From NCBI GenBank assembly GCA_033439795.1, contig JAUTDP010000015.1, positions 992,001-1,056,000 of the forward strand: a DNA stretch of 64,000 bases. Direction: 5' to 3'. A program made the position numbers and the translations under genes. The notes below the pieces were generated by a model. The model saw only the letters and a program-made list of their open reading frames with translations. It was not told the DNA's origin and did no database searches. Positions 39,475 to 49,802 of this stretch are shown here, one piece after another (the stretch's first letter is position 1; each line of letters begins with the position of its first letter). Source of the DNA: Sordaria brevicollis (lineage: Eukaryota > Ascomycota > Sordariomycetes > Sordariales > Sordariaceae).

Positions 39475-39984
39475 GCTCGGTTGAGATTGTCTTGAACACT
39501 GTGCTGGTGTATTAGAGCTGGGTTTCGATTCTGGTTGGGATGTGATGATCAGGTTTAGCGAAGGAGGGTTACCTACCACTATTATGGTAGGATCTTGTTT
39601 GTTTCCATTTTATCATTCAATCTTGGTATTCGTCCACCCTTCATCTCATGCTCGGAACCTATCTGATCTGATTCTATGCTCTCATTCATTGTTTCGTTAC
39701 GGTAAGCCCCTTGGCTTCTTTTCTGAGCACTTCTCATTGGTCATGGCTCGATTTCTGCAATCAGGGCCTTTTCTCCCGTCCGCACGTTACATTTCATCAT
39801 GGTGTGTGAGAGAGGGGTGTGGCGAGCACGACGCGGGGTGGCCCAAGACTGGCTGCCCTTCATCCTTACACTTCAAGCAACGCAGAGAGATGGTAAATTA
39901 ACCATCATCATCTACTTATACGTTATTCCCAGAAGGCTAAGACTTGTGTGCGGGCTAACTATCTGTTGCAATACCGCGAAGCTA
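39475..39984. other. Intergenic region upstream of the HET gene
   Basis: No gene supported. The HET frame stays open upstream to an ATG at 39,799, but the residues before 39,985 look non-coding. Confidence 0.4.
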
Positions 39985-42458
39985 ATGGATAATTCATCAT
40001 CAAATTGGAAGGTTGGCCTTCCACAAGGCCGGCAGAGCTCAGTTCCACTTGCCAGTCTAGCCGACCCGCCGGACACGATACCTAACGAGATGAGGCCTCA
40101 TTCGCTGTGCAAGAACTGTTCCCAGCTTATCAGGAACTCCCAGATTATACAAGAGTTTATAGGCGACGCAGAGCCAGAAGATGCATATGGTGCTTGGCAA
40201 AAGACGAGGGGTGGACCAAGAACCGAAACCGTATCGGACGCTTATGCTGTGCAGTATTTGGCAAGGTCAAGTGTCGAAGGGTGTCACCTCTGCTCCATCC
40301 TTTGGCACAGACTGCCTGCCAATACACTTCGACAGGGCTATGAGTTTCTCGATGTCACTGTGGTAGAGAACCGCTCGGTGGACTACGTCTCGATTTCTTT
40401 CAAGGCAATGGGGTATTCTGTCACCAAAGCTTCCAGCGGTCCATCGTCCATCCGCCTTCTTCTCAAGAAGTACAGAGGTAATCTCATGGCTTACTGGTCT
40501 CTACAGTATGCGACCGAACACCGATATGCTGACGCAAATCTGGAAAGGTTAAGGTCCTCTCTATCGCAAAGGGACCTCGGGCTCTAGCCCTTCTACCGCT
40601 ACATCTAGTGGTTCACAAGAATCGCTAGAGACGGCGCGATTGTGGTTGAGCGACTGTCTACGTAATCATCCGGAATGTAGACGACAGTCTCCATCTCAAG
40701 ACAAGCCCAGCTCCTCGAGCCTTCCAACAAGACTCATATACGTCGGCGAGAAACATGGACAACTTGCTCCGCAGCTCATACTTACTGCTTCATCCACCAC
40801 ATCAGATGGTACAACCTACCTGACACTCAGCCATTCATGGAGCATAACAATGAGAGGCAACTCATTGAAGCTCACGACTAGAAATATCCAACAACTACAA
40901 GAAAGAATACCACTTGAATCTCTTCCTCGCACCTTTCAGGATGCTATGGACATGACACGACGACTCGGCTACCAATACATCTGGATTGACTCCCTCTGTA
41001 TCATCCAGGACTCCAAAGAAGACTGGGAGCGGGAAGCCATCACTATGTCCGATGTCTACGGAAACTCTACTTGCACGATTGCCGCATTGGGGACCAACGC
41101 ACAAGATTGCTGCTATGGCTCACGAAACCCACTCTCGTTTCTCCCTTGCCGTATCAGTACTCCAAGCAGCAGTATTCCTGTATACGCCGTGGACGCCCGT
41201 TTGAGCTGGGACTTTGATTACGTTTCTGACAAGAGCCACTCAGCCCTCTTTCACCGCGGCTGGATCATGCAAGAACGGCTTCTTTCTTCTCGAGTCATCT
41301 ACACGGGGCAACATCAACTGTATTGGGAGTGCTGCCAACACAAGACCAACGAATTTTTCTCTTTTGCATTTGGACTGGGGCCTACTATGCGGCAATCGCC
41401 GAAGCTGACCTTCCACGCGCTTTGCGATAGTCGATATCTTCCCATGAATAGGCCCGGACTGGCTGACCCTTTGAACAACTCATTAGACTGCGACATGCTT
41501 GAACTGTACTCTCTCTGGGCGAGTCTCTTGGAGTCTTACACACAGATGCAGCTCAGTCGACAAACCGATCGGTTAATCGCCTTGACGGGAATTGCGCGAG
41601 CCGTGCAAAACAACAGAGGGTGGGCGTACGCCGCTGGGATCTGGCAAGAATTCTGGCCACTCGACCTGCTCTGGCACAAGAAGTTCGAAGTCGACCCGCT
41701 GGAGGGCCCCAAGGAGACAAAATACCTGACACAATCCGGACTGAATGCGCCTTCGTGGTCTTGGGCCACTACAAACGAACCCAAGGACTTCTTCGGCAAC
41801 TTTCGAAGAGACGGAATGTGGTATGAGACTGCATGGTGGCCCTTGAAAGCCACTCCCAAATGGCCGCCACTGCCAAAAGGACCACGGCGTCCTGTTCCCA
41901 AATCTGCGGCGGAATCTCAGATTCGCACGTTCTACTTGGCGCAGTGCCTTGTGTTTCCCAGCCCGCCGTCCTCAACGCAACATGATACGACAACTTCCGA
42001 GCAGATGATGACGCTTGGTGTAAAAGGCTGGGTCAGAAAAGAGACGGTTGTTCGAAGGAACGGATACCAGGGCCCGGAGTGGTCCGTCATGTTAGAGACT
42101 CAGCCGGAAACCGACGACAGGTCACCTGGTATGCCAGACTTTGGCAACCTACGGCTATCATGGGATGAAGAACCCACAGCGCACGAAGAAGTGTACCTCT
42201 TAACCCTGATATTCTGGCCTACCATGGACGTTCAACAACATGCTGGCTTGATTCTCACTCCTGGCGCATACAACTCTTTTACCGTTTCCGATTTCCGAAG
42301 ATCCAGGCAAGCAAGACGTTGTAGATCTTTATTACAAGCGGGCGGGTATCTTTTGGGAACACCAGAGGTTGGTTAACTCCAAGTACTACGACAAGGACTA
42401 TCTCGAGGAACTTCTCAACTTCATGAAGCCTTACGAAAGAATTATACACATTTGTTGA
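39985..42458 (+). CDS. HET-domain (heterokaryon incompatibility) protein, frame broken near the C-terminus
   Basis: The start at 39,985 gives the usual N-terminal part of HET proteins, with LCKNCSQL and EGCHLCSILW. The next conserved part, ETARLWLSDCLRNHPECR, is in another frame from about 40,629. An intron with donor GTAATC at 40,478 is likely, ending at CTAG (40,628) or, after a CTGAC branch site, at an unusual AAG (40,553). The HET domain follows: YLTLSHSW, LPRTFQDAMDMTRRLGYQYIWIDSLCI, IQDSKEDWE and MSDVYGNSTCTIAA. HET proteins trigger cell death when unlike strains fuse. The frame ends early at 42,376, but the expected C-terminus (YYKRAGIFWEHQRLVN ... ERIIHIC, stop 42,456-42,458) continues in the +1 frame. 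A one-base frameshift must therefore lie between 42,252 and 42,296: a null allele, or a sequence error. Confidence 0.8.
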
Positions 42459-42851
42459 TAGGACTATTCGGGCGGGGTGGCTTCTATTCCCAAGGTACAT
42501 AGCCACTGTTGGCAAATGCGTCCGAGCCAGTTCCAATGAGGCCTGCGCGTGGAGATGCTGTTTTTTGACAATATTGACCTCTATCTCGATTTGTCATTTA
42601 GGTCGCTTACTAAACTCAATTGTGCGCTTTATGATACATGGAACAGCCGGCTCGACACACTCTCAGTCATCAGTCTCTTCCTCGTCGAACATGTTCATCC
42701 ACACATCGAGCTTCTGGGCCCAAAGCTTCTGGGCTGGGCCAGCTCCTTGTCCTCCTCCGCAAGCCTCCTTTCCCTCCTTCGCCTCCTCCTTATACTCTTC
42801 CCCCTCTCTGAATCCCGACGGCCCGCCCAGCCTTGTGCATGTACACCATCA

Positions 42852-42859
42852 CTGCCCGC
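42852..42859. repeat. 8-bp target-site duplication, left copy
   Basis: CTGCCCGC directly left of the MITE is repeated perfectly at 43,262-43,269 directly right of it. Eight bp is the duplication length of hAT-superfamily elements. Confidence 0.9.
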
Positions 42860-43261
42860 CAGCGCCAGAGATAAATCAACTTTATTTACAAAATATAACT
42901 TAAATCAAATATAACTTAAATCAACTTAAGGTCCTTAGAATATTTACAAATCAACTTGGATCTCGAAATTGATTTGCCGATTTGCCCGCCTTCTTGGCGT
43001 TCCGGCAGTATCCTTGGGTTAGGGTTATAGCCGGGAAAACATATGTTTTTGACCCCTGAAAGATCGTTCCACCCCAACCCTTAGGCACCACATCCGGCCG
43101 CACAGACCACCAAAACAATGGTCTGGGACTGTTGCACGCCAGATGATAAATTCGCAAATCAATTCAATTCAATTCAATTCAATTCAAATAAAGGCCGTAT
43201 TTGAGTGGGGCAAATCAAATATGACTTCAAGTTGAATTGATTTGATTTATCTCTGGCGCTG
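42860..43261. mobile_element. 402-bp hAT-like MITE with 20-bp terminal inverted repeats
   Basis: The left end is CAGCGCCAGAGATAAATCAA and the right end is its perfect reverse complement. Together with the perfect 8-bp duplication this is a textbook non-autonomous hAT-type element. The CAG...CTG termini agree with the hAT superfamily (CA-x-x-G ends). No transposase is encoded. The interior is moderately AT-rich and carries a CAATT microsatellite at 43,160-43,187. Confidence 0.9.
43160..43187. repeat. (AATTC)n microsatellite within the MITE
   Basis: Five perfect tandem AATTC units at 43,161-43,185, with partial units at each end. The repeat number is likely to vary between strains. Confidence 0.85.
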
Positions 43262-43325
43262 CTGCCCGCAACGCCGCTTCATCGGTCGTCACTTCGTTGA
43301 ACGCCGTGGGGACATTCAATCAAGG

Positions 43326-44493
43326 GGGTGTGGCTGTTAGCGGGGAGCCAGGACACCATTTCCACAAAAGGTGTCAATATATGTCAAGAGTAGCTCTCCC
43401 CGGCCGGATTGGAGACAACACATAGTCCAATCCAGCGATTATCGAAGTGTGAAAAATCGCGGTAAATACCGCCTCCACAGAAACAAGGCGTAGACGCGAG
43501 GGTCCGATTATAGCTTCCCTTGGGAGGGAATCCGGCCCCAACACAAAAGACCCATATGGGTGATGCTGTAACCCTTTCGGAGGGCTGATTTCTACTTGAG
43601 GTGCCGAGGGAGTGCTTCCCTGACTGCCAAGACCAGACGGCAGGCTCGAGAGAACGTTGCCTTCGCTCCCCGGTTATCGCTCGGTGGTTTACTGCCGCCG
43701 GGCGCCGATCTCTGGGCCGGCAATACTCGAGGTTGTGCAAATGACAGCTGGCACGCGCTATAAAATTTGCAGCCTTTTTGGGCTTTGCCGTGGTCTTCTT
43801 CTGGCCGGAAATGGAAGTTTTCGTACCTCTAGACATCTGAGCGGTTGTCGTAGACATTGTAGCGTTTGATGGGATATTATTTCCGATTATATCGCCGCGA
43901 TAACAGAACATAGCCCAAGATTTATGAAGCGGCAGAACTTCACTTGGATGTCGCCGCGTGAAGTATATAGACACCACTAAGAAGATGCAGGTGGCTATGA
44001 GAATTGATAAAAGAATAAAGGAGGATGGAGTCGTAAAATGGAAGGGGAAAACCGAATCGTGAGCTGATGCAAATGAGAATAGACTTTACCAAATCGAAGA
44101 GTGCTGTTGAGACTCGGAAATATTGTCGCGATATCGAGTCTGATAGGGGTTGTACTTTACAGGGCTGCTCAAGGCCACGGCATATAAGCTTTCGAAGAGG
44201 CGAAGAAGGCGTCTTGTCAGATCAAAGCTTTTTGTAGGACAACTTGATATGATCACTCAGGCAGATGAAAGGGATTCAATAAGTAAGTGCCGCTTCGATC
44301 ATATTATTCTTTCTCAGGTATCTCGTGGAAGTCATGTCGGGTATCATAACGCCGCAACGCCCCCTATTGATAAAAGAAAATCCTCCACGTCCAAGTCTTC
44401 TTTACGCCATCAATAACAGCCTTGATGCCCGGCTGCCATGGCTATGTCTTCCTTTTCAAACCCTCCGCTACTGCATCTAGTGTAGAGGCCCAT
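43326..44493. other. Region without a firmly supported gene
   Basis: A minus-strand frame of 197 codons (43,384-43,977) is open, but its composition is not convincingly coding, and an overlapping minus frame over 43,390-43,660 reads at least as protein-like (for example PREAIIGPSRLRLVSVEAVF). It may be the 5' part of the decayed gene described next door. A plus-strand frame at 44,150-44,416 shows no family features. Confidence 0.35.
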
Positions 44494-45624
44494 CTAGTAG
44501 CGAGCCTCGGGCGACGGGGCTTGCAAGCGACGCGGCGGCTCAGGGGAGGGCGAGCGGGGCTCGGGTGAAGGAGCCATGGAACGAGATCTGTCGATCCCGG
44601 CCTCAGAGGTAGCGAAAGAACTCGCTAGATATGATTTTAATTAGGTTTTATTCAGCAACATCGTCTGATTATTGCGAAGTGGGAACTTACCACCATTCGT
44701 GGTTTCTTGCAGGGGCCTACCCATCTCCCCGACAGAGGGAAGGCGCTCTCTACTCGCCGCCACGGTCGTCAACGTGTCCAGCCTTGTAGTAGACGTAGAG
44801 GTAGTCGGGTGGCCATGGGTAGTGGTAGCACTGGTAGTGCCGGTGGGTACGTTGGCCCAGGTGTTGGCGTGGGCGACGCTGGTGGTGGGAGCAGTGGTGG
44901 CGGTGGTCGTAGTGGTACTTCCAGCAACAGGACCAAAGCTGACAGGGCGTGCCATGTCGTCATCCTTATCATTTGATTGTTCGTCGTCAATTTCCTCGTC
45001 GTCTTCGTCTGACTGGCCGGGCTCCTCCGGTTGTTTGCCACCCATACTAGACTCTGTACGCCCCTTTACGCCGACATAATAGGAATCGTGGTCCCTAGGT
45101 GTGTCGCGTCTTGGGATGGACTTTTTGCCCTTGGTTACCTACCTTTTAACGACAGTGGAGGCCGCAACTAGGATAACAATCTTGGCCGTTGCCTGATTTC
45201 CTCTGTCTTCCACACATTCCCGCATCAAATTGTCGAACCCGGGTGCGGTTAAAGTCCGCGCCCTTCTCGCATCGGTCTTAGGCACTTGGCCCGGACTTTG
45301 GTACCAGACCTATATCTCCAAATCATTGAACGTCCGATGGAGCTCGGTAAACGTTTGAGGAACCAGAGACGGCGGGAATACAATAAGACTCGGGTAGGCG
45401 TTAATAGGCTTGCCCTGTTCGTGGCAGCGTTCCTGGGACATTGCCGGGGACGTTTCCCCAGAGTCCAAACTCGCCGATTCGCCGAAGCCGCCGCGCAGAA
45501 GGAGAAGAGTGTAGGCTGTCTCTTCTTCTCTCCCTTGCGGCGCTTCTTCCTCGCGGCGTTGTTGCTCTGTGCAGGGTCGTTCCGAGGCGTCGTTGGAGAC
45601 CTGGTTGCTGTTACGGCCACTCAT
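44494..45624 (-). CDS. Low-complexity protein of unknown function; frame contains two in-frame TAG codons
   Basis: From an ATG at 45,622-45,624 (AAG before it, MSGRNSNQVSN) a minus-strand frame with good codon bias runs to 44,691, interrupted only by TAG at 45,310-45,312 (codon 105) and TAG at 45,139-45,141 (codon 162). A perfect donor GTAAGT at 44,690 starts a 66-bp intron ending CTAG at 44,625. Exon 2 continues in frame (SEAGIDRSRSMAPSPEPRSP) to a TAG at 44,494. In order the protein has a Glu/Arg-rich start, an IVILVAAS segment, an acidic run (QSDEDDEEIDDE), a Thr-rich stretch and a Ser-Pro-Glu-Pro tail. The TAGs could be removed by in-frame introns (45,310-45,381, 72 bp, GTATTC...ATAG; 45,095-45,142, 48 bp, GTAGGT...CCTAG), both without a clear branch site. 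Otherwise they are CAG-to-TAG mutations or UAG editing sites. I recognise no domain. Confidence 0.6.
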
Positions 45625-46857
45625 CTTGGTTGGTTGGTCATGGCAATGGTGGTGGTTGTGTTGTTGACGACATGGAGTGACCTTGGAGAAGTGAGTTTGG
45701 AGGTGTGAGTTTGCGGTTGGGTTTTTTTCCAGGCCAGAATTTATTTTGTGCGAGAAGACTGGTTTCAAATATTTCTGCTTTGGGCTGGTCAAGATCAGAC
45801 GGAAAGCAAAAGGAAGGAGGAGGAAGACAGGGCGGCTTCGTCCTAGCACGTGTGGTTCAGCTTCGTCTGGAGTTTTGAGATGGTTGGCACCGATTCACTC
45901 CTCCTACTCCATCCTTGAATGACCTTCACAGGACCAGGCCGGAAGTTTCTGTGGGGGCACCTGCCGCGGTAAATGAGATGCGTACTGCTTCGTTTCCCGT
46001 TTGTTCTTTCTATTCCATTCACTGAAACTTTAGCCGGAGTCCTTGGGAAGGAGCACTCGAGTGTCCAGCCCGTTGGTCATCACGTGCCTGTAGATGAGAC
46101 ACACGCAAGTCGCAGTGAATTGTGGCAGGCGAGGGAGGAGCAAGGAGTGGCTATAGTGATCAGTATATCTATAAATCGGAAGTGACAAGTGAAGTAGCAT
46201 GAGGGAAGGGATTGTAGGGGTTTATATCAGGAAGGGTTGAAGCCGTTTGGGCAAGAGTGACGCGGTTTGTGACGCAGAGTGTATACTGGGAATTCCCGTC
46301 ATCTTCAACATCTGACATCTGACTACTGACGTTGTCCTTCTCCTGTCATTCTCCTAGCCTGTTCCCTTCCCTGGGCAATGTCCAGCACAAATATCTTATG
46401 TTAATGGCTTGCTCGTCCGAGTTCAAACATGGTCACTTCTACGGTTGCATTCTTTGTCACGCATGTGACATAACTGGCCACAAGAAAGTGGGTTTCTCGG
46501 CACTTCTGCGTTGTTGTACAGCTTCACGCCCTCGATGACAATGAAATTGACAATCTCCCTCGCCGGCGTGTCAGATGTTACCGATGACGGCCTTCACCTT
46601 TACGGAGTCCCACATCTCTGTCAGCAATAGTTGTACCATCGCAATCACTCCAAAGCTACTTGCCATTTCGTTTTCACTCTTGTCATCATTTGACTTGCCT
46701 TTCTTTTGGCTTGATCTACAGCTCTTTACGCCTTTTGCTTGGAGTCCTTACGACAAAGATCTCAACTCCTTCTGATGGAGTCATGTCCCATTGTCTACCC
46801 TATGAAATCGTTTGCTTGGCTTAAGAAATAAACTTCAGCCACTCCAATGTCATACTC
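45625..46857. other. Intergenic region upstream of the two-TAG gene
   Basis: Probably contains the promoter of the minus-strand gene ending at 45,624 and the 3' end of the coiled-coil gene. The frames at 45,973 (+), 46,332 (+) and 46,575 (+) are 60-70 codons without features. No RNA gene was recognised. Confidence 0.35.
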
Positions 46858-48441
46858 CTACAATCCGGACTCGTCATCTTCCTGCTCTGACAAGCCTTCC
46901 TTGCTCGTCTTCAACTTCGCAATAGCACCCTCAAGCTTCTTCACCTTGGCATTCACCTTCTCATCCACAAGATGAATCCTCTCGTCCAAGATCTGGGTAG
47001 ATAAAAGATGACTCCTCTCCAGATGCGCAATCCTCTGCTCCATCGCCTTCCTCTCGGCCTCCTGCTGCTCAACCGTGCGTCTTAACATCCAGATACACTG
47101 CAGCAGTTGGTGCTCAGACTGCTTGGAAGCCTCAAACTCCTGGCGCAGGCGGTTGTGCCTCTGTTCAAGTACATTGACCTCGTGGTCTGCCTCTAGGGCA
47201 ATGTCCATCCACCCATGAATCCGTTCCTCACCCTTGGTGGAGTTTATAATCTCAAGCTCCCATGGTTCGAGCTCTTGACGATGGTGGGCATAAGCCCGCA
47301 ACAAGTCCCTGAGGAAACCAGACCTCGTGTCGTGCGGCAGTGCCTTCCACGCGGTCATTCGGTCGACGTGGTACTCTGCGAGAGTTTTCTTGAGACGCTC
47401 GCGGCGCTCGCTTGCGCTTGGAGCGGGCGTGGGGACGAGACTGTTGTTGACGCTCGAAGGAAGAGGGTTCTCGGCAAGATCACTGAAGAGATCTGGCAGG
47501 GCAGGAGGGGGGTTCATGCTCGAGCCGGCCGTGGCAGACCCGTTGTCCAGGACAGGAAGGTTTCCGGCAGTGTCGATGTAACCGTTGTTGTCATCAGGTT
47601 GCACGAGCTCTTGTGGATTGTTTGGAGGGCTGGAGGTAGCCTTCCTCTTCCTGAATACGATCTTTGTGGCGGGAGCCTTGCCCTTTTTCGACGGTGACTG
47701 CTTTGACGGTGATTTTGCCTGTTCGACACTCTGCTTCATGCGACCGGCCCTCGAAGGGGTATCAACCGGGGCATCGGGGCTAGATCCAGCAGGATTGGTA
47801 AGGCCTGCTGTGGGAAACTGTTTGTACGGGCCCTCAGGACTAGATTGGAAGCCGTAAAGAGGCTGGTCATTGTTGTCTTGAGCCCTGGAGTTGTCCACAT
47901 CAAAACCGATGGGAGGATTTGGCGCTGTGGGCATCATGACTGTCGCTGATGCGTTGTTGTTCTGTCGCGCTCCAAACCGAAAGTTAAAAACATCCTCCGG
48001 GATTCCAGGATTCATGGCCGGTAACACTAACATGCTTTGACGCGCTGCTTCTCCTGGGTCGTTGTAGGGGTTGCGCCACGGGTTTTGGTCCTGGACTTGG
48101 GCGACGGTACCTCGACTATCGAGAGGTACGTTGTCGATTTCGGGAATGTACGTGCTGAAGACCTATTGCGTTACATTTGATCAGCCACAGTTTCTCACAC
48201 ACAGGTCTGGAAAGGGGACGTCAACACGTACTGGCTCGCTATGGTTTGCAAAGTAGTTGAAGTTCCGGCCGTTGGGATCTGGGTTTGCGTCATTCTCGTA
48301 AGCATCCCAGTCGAAAAGATCTTCCCAGCCTTCAGGTGCGACACTTTCATCGAGTGCCTCGCCACTTTGGTAATAGTAGTTGTTCGGCTGGGGCTCGAGT
48401 TCCTCAGCATCCTGCAGGCTAGAGGTACACTGGTCTTCCAT
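46858..48441 (-). CDS. Coiled-coil protein of unknown function, probably nuclear
   Basis: Exon 1 is 48,203-48,441, starting ACCATGGAAGACC (good context). A 48-bp intron (GTGTGT at 48,202 to TTCAG at 48,155) leads to exon 2, 46,858-48,154; 511 residues in all. The splice yields PFPDLTYIPEIDN. The N-terminal half is Asn/Pro/Asp-rich and looks disordered. A basic segment of SPSKQSPSKKGK and FRKRKATSS type (about residues 235-260) resembles a bipartite nuclear localisation signal. The conserved-looking part begins near ERRERLKKTLAEYHVDRM and passes into long heptads (VLEQRHNRLRQEFEASK, LRRTVEQQEAERKAMEQ, AHLERSHLLSTQILDERI, VNAKVKKLEGAIAKLK), a coiled coil of some 120 residues, ending in an acidic tail. 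The function is unknown. Confidence 0.8.
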
Positions 48442-49710
48442 GGTACCTTGCCTGACTTGGACGTGAAAAGGAGATCATGAAAATGTTCTTGCGGGGGTTG
48501 GATGAGGCTTGAGTGTCGTATGTACCTTGAGAAAACGCGGGTCTGGCTAAGCCGCTAAGATAATGACGGTACTCCTTCGATGCTTTCACCAGGGAAAAAG
48601 GAGGTTGGGCGGGCTCGTCAAAATTCGAGTTAGGTCTGGAAGTGACAGCAGGTTTGTGGGAGCAAGTCTTGGCTGTACCCGTATGGTGTCGGTGCAAAAC
48701 AATAAGAGTGAATGGTGGCCATGGCTGCTCCCGCGTCAGAGCAATCGATAACAGCGGATGACAGAAATTGCTCGTAGGTGAGGGATGGATGTGGAGTCAT
48801 CCCGTCGAGGGAACCGGCTGGCTGGGTCCCAGATGCCCGTGAGTTGCCTCTAGGAGACGTTGGCCATCTAATGGTAACCAGCAGACGCAGGAAGGAGCCA
48901 AATCTGACCTTGGGACGACATAGGACAGAAGCTCGACGGATTTCGTACCCTGAGCAGGAGAAGGAGGGCATACAAACAATGCTTTGGATGCCAATGAGTC
49001 CCATTCTTTCAAGTGGTGTTTCGTGGAACGATCGTTGACAATGCCGGCTTCGTTTGTCAGCCATACGGGAGCGATAGGTCTAAATGAAAAACACCATGAA
49101 GGCCTGATAACAAGTTTGGAACCTAGGAGGATGGCTGAACGTCAAGGACGGGCAAAGATGAGAACAATTGCTCCTCAGCATATACGAGGTTTACTTAACC
49201 TAGGAGGATTTATGACACGGATTTAGAGTTATCTCTGTTGGATTCTTCCATATAGAGGCCCGATCATGTGAATCCGCTGTGATCCAGAGAATGGAAGTAC
49301 CTGTCTATCCTCCGATGAGAGAGAAAAACATGACCATCTCGTTTACGTATCTTTAAGGACACTACCTCCAAAGTAATCCAAGTGAAAACCCACGGTCACT
49401 TGAAGTCTAAAACACAAAAAATGCAGCCATTAGACTTCCAATGCGAGTCCTTTAACTCTGAGTCTCTATTGGAACAATCGGTATATCACTAGAGATAATC
49501 AAGAATCATCTATTAAATGAGAAATAAAAGAGTTGAAGAAAGTTTCAGTATTAGATGAACCTTGTTCACTAGCAAGGTCGAATACCATACTCGATGAGGA
49601 CAGGCAGAAAGACAAAAATGAATGTAAATAAGAGAGAGAAAATGAATAAGGGCATGAGCACTGTTAACATTTCTAGAGAAATGGGAAAACTCAAAAAAAA
49701 GATACTGAGA
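48442..49710. other. Region without a supported gene
   Basis: Promoter of the coiled-coil gene and about 1 kb of sequence in which the longest frame (144 codons, minus, 48,630-49,064) has no recognisable domain or convincing codon bias. From about 49,290 to 49,700 the sequence is AT-rich with direct downstream relevance only for the tRNA terminator. Confidence 0.4.
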
Positions 49711-49802
49711 CTCGGATACCGGGAGTCGAACCCGGGGCTGTTGAGAGAGCAGTCACTCCTAAGAAGTGAGAGTCAACGATGTTACCGCTACACCATACCC
49801 GA
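49711..49802 (-). tRNA. tRNA-Glu(CTC) with a 21-nt intron
   Basis: Folding the minus strand gives a complete cloverleaf. The acceptor TCGGGTA pairs with TATCCGA, with discriminator G. The D stem is GTGT/ACAT with A box TGGTGTAGCGG. The anticodon stem is GTTGA/TCAAC, and the T arm is CCGGG-TTCGACT-CCCGG (B box). The loop begins CTCTCA, so the anticodon is CTC, reading GAG. Between positions 37 and 38 lies a 21-nt intron (CTTCTTAGG...CTCT), the standard place for eukaryotic tRNA introns. A run of eight T residues shortly downstream on the minus strand is the polymerase III terminator. It translates glutamate codons favoured by the GC-rich genes here. Confidence 0.95.

Larger units (their letters stand above)
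42663..43325 (-). pseudogene. Decayed gene fragment, split by a MITE
   Basis: Removing the MITE at 42,860-43,261 and one copy of its target duplication joins a minus-strand frame reading NVPTAFNEVTTDEAALRAV and MVYMHKAGRAVG across the insertion site. Further on, in shifting frames, come REGEEYKEEAKGG, EEDKELAQ and finally KLWAQKLDVWMNMF ending EEETDD and a stop at 42,663. At least two frameshifts are needed, and a stop precedes NVPTAF. The protein family is unknown to me. Gene decay may precede or follow the insertion. Confidence 0.5.

Noticed and set aside
43384..43977. 197-codon minus-strand frame
   Set aside because: No domain, no clear codon bias, and an overlapping frame on the same strand looks at least as coding. 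Perhaps part of the decayed gene, but I cannot support it as a gene.
45231..45250. Box-B-like GTCGAACCCGGG near 45.24 kb
   Set aside because: There is no A box or foldable cloverleaf on either strand, and it lies within the two-TAG gene.
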